Shown piece after piece: positions 13,744 to 15,521 of a stretch of DNA of 15,521 nt (position 1 is its first letter; the number at the start of each line of letters is the position of its first letter). A program made the position numbers and the translations under genes. The stretch is from the NCBI GenBank assembly GCA_964505995.1, contig CAZDLB010000038.1:1-15521 (forward strand), read 5' to 3'. The notes beneath the pieces were generated by a model. It worked only from the letters and a program-made list of their open reading frames with translations. It searched no databases and was not told the DNA's origin. The stretch comes from JAJRVH01 sp964505995. GTDB taxonomy: Bacteria; Pseudomonadota; Zetaproteobacteria; Mariprofundales; Mariprofundaceae.

Positions 13744-13767
13744 TGCCATCTCCATCCAGGCCTCCAT

Positions 13768-14898
13768 TTAGGCCGCAAGTCCCGCCATGCCGCGCAGCCG
13801 CTCGCGCACCCGCTTCAGTTCCGCAACCAGCGCCTCGGCATCCTCGAGGTCCGTGCCCGGCCCGAAGCTGACCCGGATCGAGCCGCGCGCCTGCTGCTCG
13901 TTCAGCCCCATCGCGAGCAGCACATGCGAGGCCTCGCGCTTGCCCGAGGAACAGGCCGAACCGGAGGCCACCGCAAAGCCGGCCAGATCCAGCTGCATCA
14001 GCAGCGTTTCGCCGTCCAGGCCCGGCAACAGCACCAGCGAGGTGTTGGGCACGCGTTCGGCCTGGGCCGCCACGACCCTGGCTTCAGGCATCGCCTCTTG
14101 CAGCTGCCGCTCGAAGGCATCGCGGATCGGACGATACTGCTCGAAATCGATCACGCCGAGGGCAGCGGCAAAACCGGCAATGCCCGGCACGTTTTCCGTA
14201 CCCGAGCGGCGCCCGCGCTCCTGCCCGCCGCCGGGAGCCAGCTCAACCACCTTCACGCCGCGGCGCACCAGCAGCGCGCCGACCCCCTTAAGCCCGCCGA
14301 TCTTGTGCGCCGACAGGCTCAGGAAATCGACATCGAGCCCTCGGAAGGAGAACCGATGCTTGCCCAGCCCCTGCACCGCATCGACCAGCATCGGCACACC
14401 CAGAGAACGGCAATGCCGCGCCACCGCATTCACCGGCTGCAGCGCGCCGCTCTCGTTGTTGGCGAGCATCATGCAGACCAGACGGGTCTCGCCATCGATA
14501 TGCTCGATCATCCTTTCGGCGGGCACGACACCGTCATCGCCCGGCCGCACCTGCACGACATCCCAGCCCTGCCCTGCCAGGCGCTCGAGCGGCTTCAGAA
14601 CAGCCGGATGCTCGATCGCCGTCGTGACGACCCTGCCCGGCTCGGCATTCACCGTGGCCGAGTGGATGGCCAGGTTGTTCGCTTCGGTGCCTCCGGAGGT
14701 AAAGACGATATTGCCGGCCTCGGCATCCAGATGTTCCGCCAGCGCATCGCGCGCATCATCGACGATGCGGCGTGCGGCGCGACCGGCCCAGTGCAGGCTG
14801 GACGGATTGCCCGGAGCCCGGCGCGCCGCATCGGCCGCCGCCTGAATCGCCGCCTCGACCGGCGGACAGGTGGCATTGACGTCAAGATACCTTTGCAA
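13768..14898 (-). CDS. iscS: Cysteine desulfurase (IscS/NifS, group I, short form)
   Basis: This PLP enzyme takes sulfur from cysteine to form a persulfide for Fe-S assembly. The 376-residue product is shorter than E. coli IscS (404) and nearer NifS-type proteins. Seen are YLDVNATCPP (4-13), GGTEANNLA (69-77), H97 in IEHPAV, D173 and Q176 of the PLP site, the PLP lysine K199 in SAHK, the phosphate-site RSGTEN (231-236), and the catalytic C316 in GSACSSGKREASHVL. The start is TTG at 14898, inside the last codons of iscR (17-nt overlap), with AAGGTGG about 9 nt upstream; no ATG or GTG fits the N-terminal strand. The next gene is the gap-broken A-type carrier. Whether a second, longer IscS exists elsewhere is unknown. 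Confidence 0.92.
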   Translation of the reverse strand: MQRYLDVNATCPPVEAAIQAAADAARRAPGNPSSLHWAGRAARRIVDDARDALAEHLDAEAGNIVFTSGGTEANNLAIHSATVNAEPGRVVTTAIEHPAVLKPLERLAGQGWDVVQVRPGDDGVVPAERMIEHIDGETRLVCMMLANNESGALQPVNAVARHCRSLGVPMLVDAVQGLGKHRFSFRGLDVDFLSLSAHKIGGLKGVGALLVRRGVKVVELAPGGGQERGRRSGTENVPGIAGFAAALGVIDFEQYRPIRDAFERQLQEAMPEARVVAAQAERVPNTSLVLLPGLDGETLLMQLDLAGFAVASGSACSSGKREASHVLLAMGLNEQQARGSIRVSFGPGTDLEDAEALVAELKRVRERLRGMAGLAA

Positions 14899-15379
14899 CG
14901 GGAATATCCACCTTCACGCGTTCCTGTCCGGCAACATGGTCCGGAACACGGCCCAGCTCGACCTGATCGAGGAAGACCTCCTTGTTCGTCACCTGCTCGA
15001 TCGTCACGGCATCGAGAAAGCGATAGATATGCTGCCCCAGTGCCTCCCATAGCTGATGCGTATCACAGCGGTTGCCGCGATGGCAGCCGCGCATGCCGTT
15101 CTCGCACATCGTCGTGCGCACCGGCTCATCGACCGCGCGAATGACGTCGGCGACGGAAACCTCGCTGGCCGGCCTGGCCAGCAGATAGCCGCCGCCAGGA
15201 CCGCGCACCGAACAGACAAGCCCCGCCTCGCGCAGGCGGCGGAACAGCTGTTCCAGATAGGAAAGCGAGATGAACTGCCGCTCGGAAATCGCGGACAGCG
15301 TCACCGGACCCTTGTCGCGCTCCTTGTTCAGATCCACCATGGCCGAAACGGCATATCGGCCCTTGCTGGTCAGACGCAT
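14882..15379 (-). CDS. iscR: Fe-S cluster-sensing transcriptional regulator IscR
   Basis: IscR is an Rrf2-family repressor that, when carrying a [2Fe-2S] cluster, shuts off the isc operon. The 165-residue product has the winged-helix N-terminus (MRLTSKGRYAVSAMVDL, and the wing RGPGGGYLLARP at about 59-70). The cluster ligands are C92, C99, C105 and H108. The spacing is C-x6-C-x5-C-x2-H, one residue wider than the E. coli C-x5-C-x5-C-x2-H. The ATG at 15379 has GGAGG upstream (complement of 15385-15389). The 3' end overlaps iscS by 17 nt. Upstream lies a promoter overlapped by a near-consensus IscR operator, so the gene is probably self-repressed under iron- and sulfur-replete conditions. Confidence 0.95.
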   Translation of the reverse strand: MRLTSKGRYAVSAMVDLNKERDKGPVTLSAISERQFISLSYLEQLFRRLREAGLVCSVRGPGGGYLLARPASEVSVADVIRAVDEPVRTTMCENGMRGCHRGNRCDTHQLWEALGQHIYRFLDAVTIEQVTNKEVFLDQVELGRVPDHVAGQERVKVDIPVAKVS

Positions 15380-15392
15380 GGCTACCTCCGCA

Positions 15393-15408
15393 CGGGGCTG
15401 ATGCCCCG
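15393..15408 (-). other. Leader hairpin just upstream of the iscR ribosome site
   Basis: A perfect 6-bp inverted repeat, CGGGGC and GCCCCG, with a 4-nt loop lies in the iscR leader, only 3 nt upstream of GGAGG (complement of 15385-15389). It could affect translation or mRNA stability; no known riboswitch pattern is seen. A second short hairpin, CCCC-TACTT-GGGG at 15471-15483, falls at the predicted start of transcription. Confidence 0.45.
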
Positions 15409-15488
15409 GTATTCGGGATCTCGCAACAACGGGTGAGCCGACGACAGCCGGATTGGCCCGCGGGCGAATACCCCTACTTGGGGCTCGG

Positions 15489-15516
15489 ATATTATTTACC
15501 CGAGTGTTTTAGTCAA
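15489..15516 (-). promoter_or_regulatory. Sigma70-type promoter of the isc operon
   Basis: Read on the minus strand, -35 TTGACT (15516-15511) and -10 TAATAT (15494-15489) are 16 nt apart, each matching the consensus at five of six positions. The start would be near 15482, giving a leader of about 100 nt before the iscR ATG. An IscR operator covers the -35 box and spacer. Confidence 0.75.
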
Positions 15517-15520
15517 GTAT
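15496..15520 (-). promoter_or_regulatory. IscR type 1 operator
   Basis: Read on the minus strand, this 25-nt stretch agrees with the published type 1 IscR consensus (ATASYYGACT-RWWWY-AGTCRRSTAT) at 23 of 25 positions by hand alignment. It overlaps the -35 box and the spacer, as in E. coli PiscR, so cluster-loaded IscR should block the polymerase. The match was made by eye from the remembered consensus. Confidence 0.8.
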
Positions 15521-15521
15521 T

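Noticed and set aside
13924..15144. Plus-strand open frame of 406 codons opposite iscS and iscR
   Set aside because: It is antisense to two clearly identified genes and has shadow-type composition.

Overview
The window looks like chromosomal core DNA from a GC-rich gammaproteobacterium. The evidence is the zapD-yacG pair, a YceF-type Maf protein, the argS-ftsN pair, an IscR-led iron-sulfur operon with a near-consensus IscR operator, and a DnaQ, ThyA and FolA of gammaproteobacterial type. The exact order or genus cannot be fixed from the sequence alone. No CRISPR array, phage block or resistance island is visible. Two runs of exactly 100 N (5051-5150 and 13600-13699) are nominal assembly gaps, and both fall inside genes.

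Layout, left to right. (1) Positions 1-55 hold imperfect tandem repeats that look like the end of an insertion sequence. (2) Positions 73-3573, plus strand: dnaQ (proofreading subunit), tRNA-Gly(CCC), a degenerate ABC-ATPase-like protein, zapD, yacG, a small membrane protein and yceF. The last five are packed with overlapping ends. (3) Positions 3570-5485, minus strand: thyA-folA-yjdF, that is dTMP synthesis, folate recycling and an unknown membrane protein. (4) Positions 5603-6451, plus strand: a secreted EF-hand protein, then a bacteriohemerythrin with its own promoter. (5) A bidirectional terminator near 6475-6510. (6) Positions 6524-11337, minus strand, transcribed mutM-argS-ftsN-amgK-slyD: DNA repair, translation, septum formation, cell-wall sugar recycling and a folding factor. 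(7) Positions 11471-12418, plus strand: a protein with two cyclic-nucleotide-binding-like domains. (8) Positions 12479-15379, minus strand, transcribed iscR-iscS-(A-type carrier broken by a gap)-gcvR-like-def, with the IscR-controlled promoter at the right edge.

Most genes are housekeeping. The points most worth checking are: the ABC-like protein that has lost nearly all its catalytic motifs and is translationally tied to zapD; a promoter placed so that dnaQ would be read from a leaderless mRNA (the cNMP-domain gene may be similar, on weaker evidence); a hemerythrin with one iron ligand changed to Asn; paired cNMP-like domains lacking the phosphate-binding Arg; a widened cysteine spacing in IscR; and the two gaps, whose real lengths can be inferred from the genes they interrupt (about 84 and about 289 nt). 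No clearly new multi-gene system is visible. Non-ATG starts are common here: GTG for argS, ftsN, thyA, folA, probably zapD and the ABC-like gene, and TTG for iscS. No gene-free stretch exceeds 300 bases.
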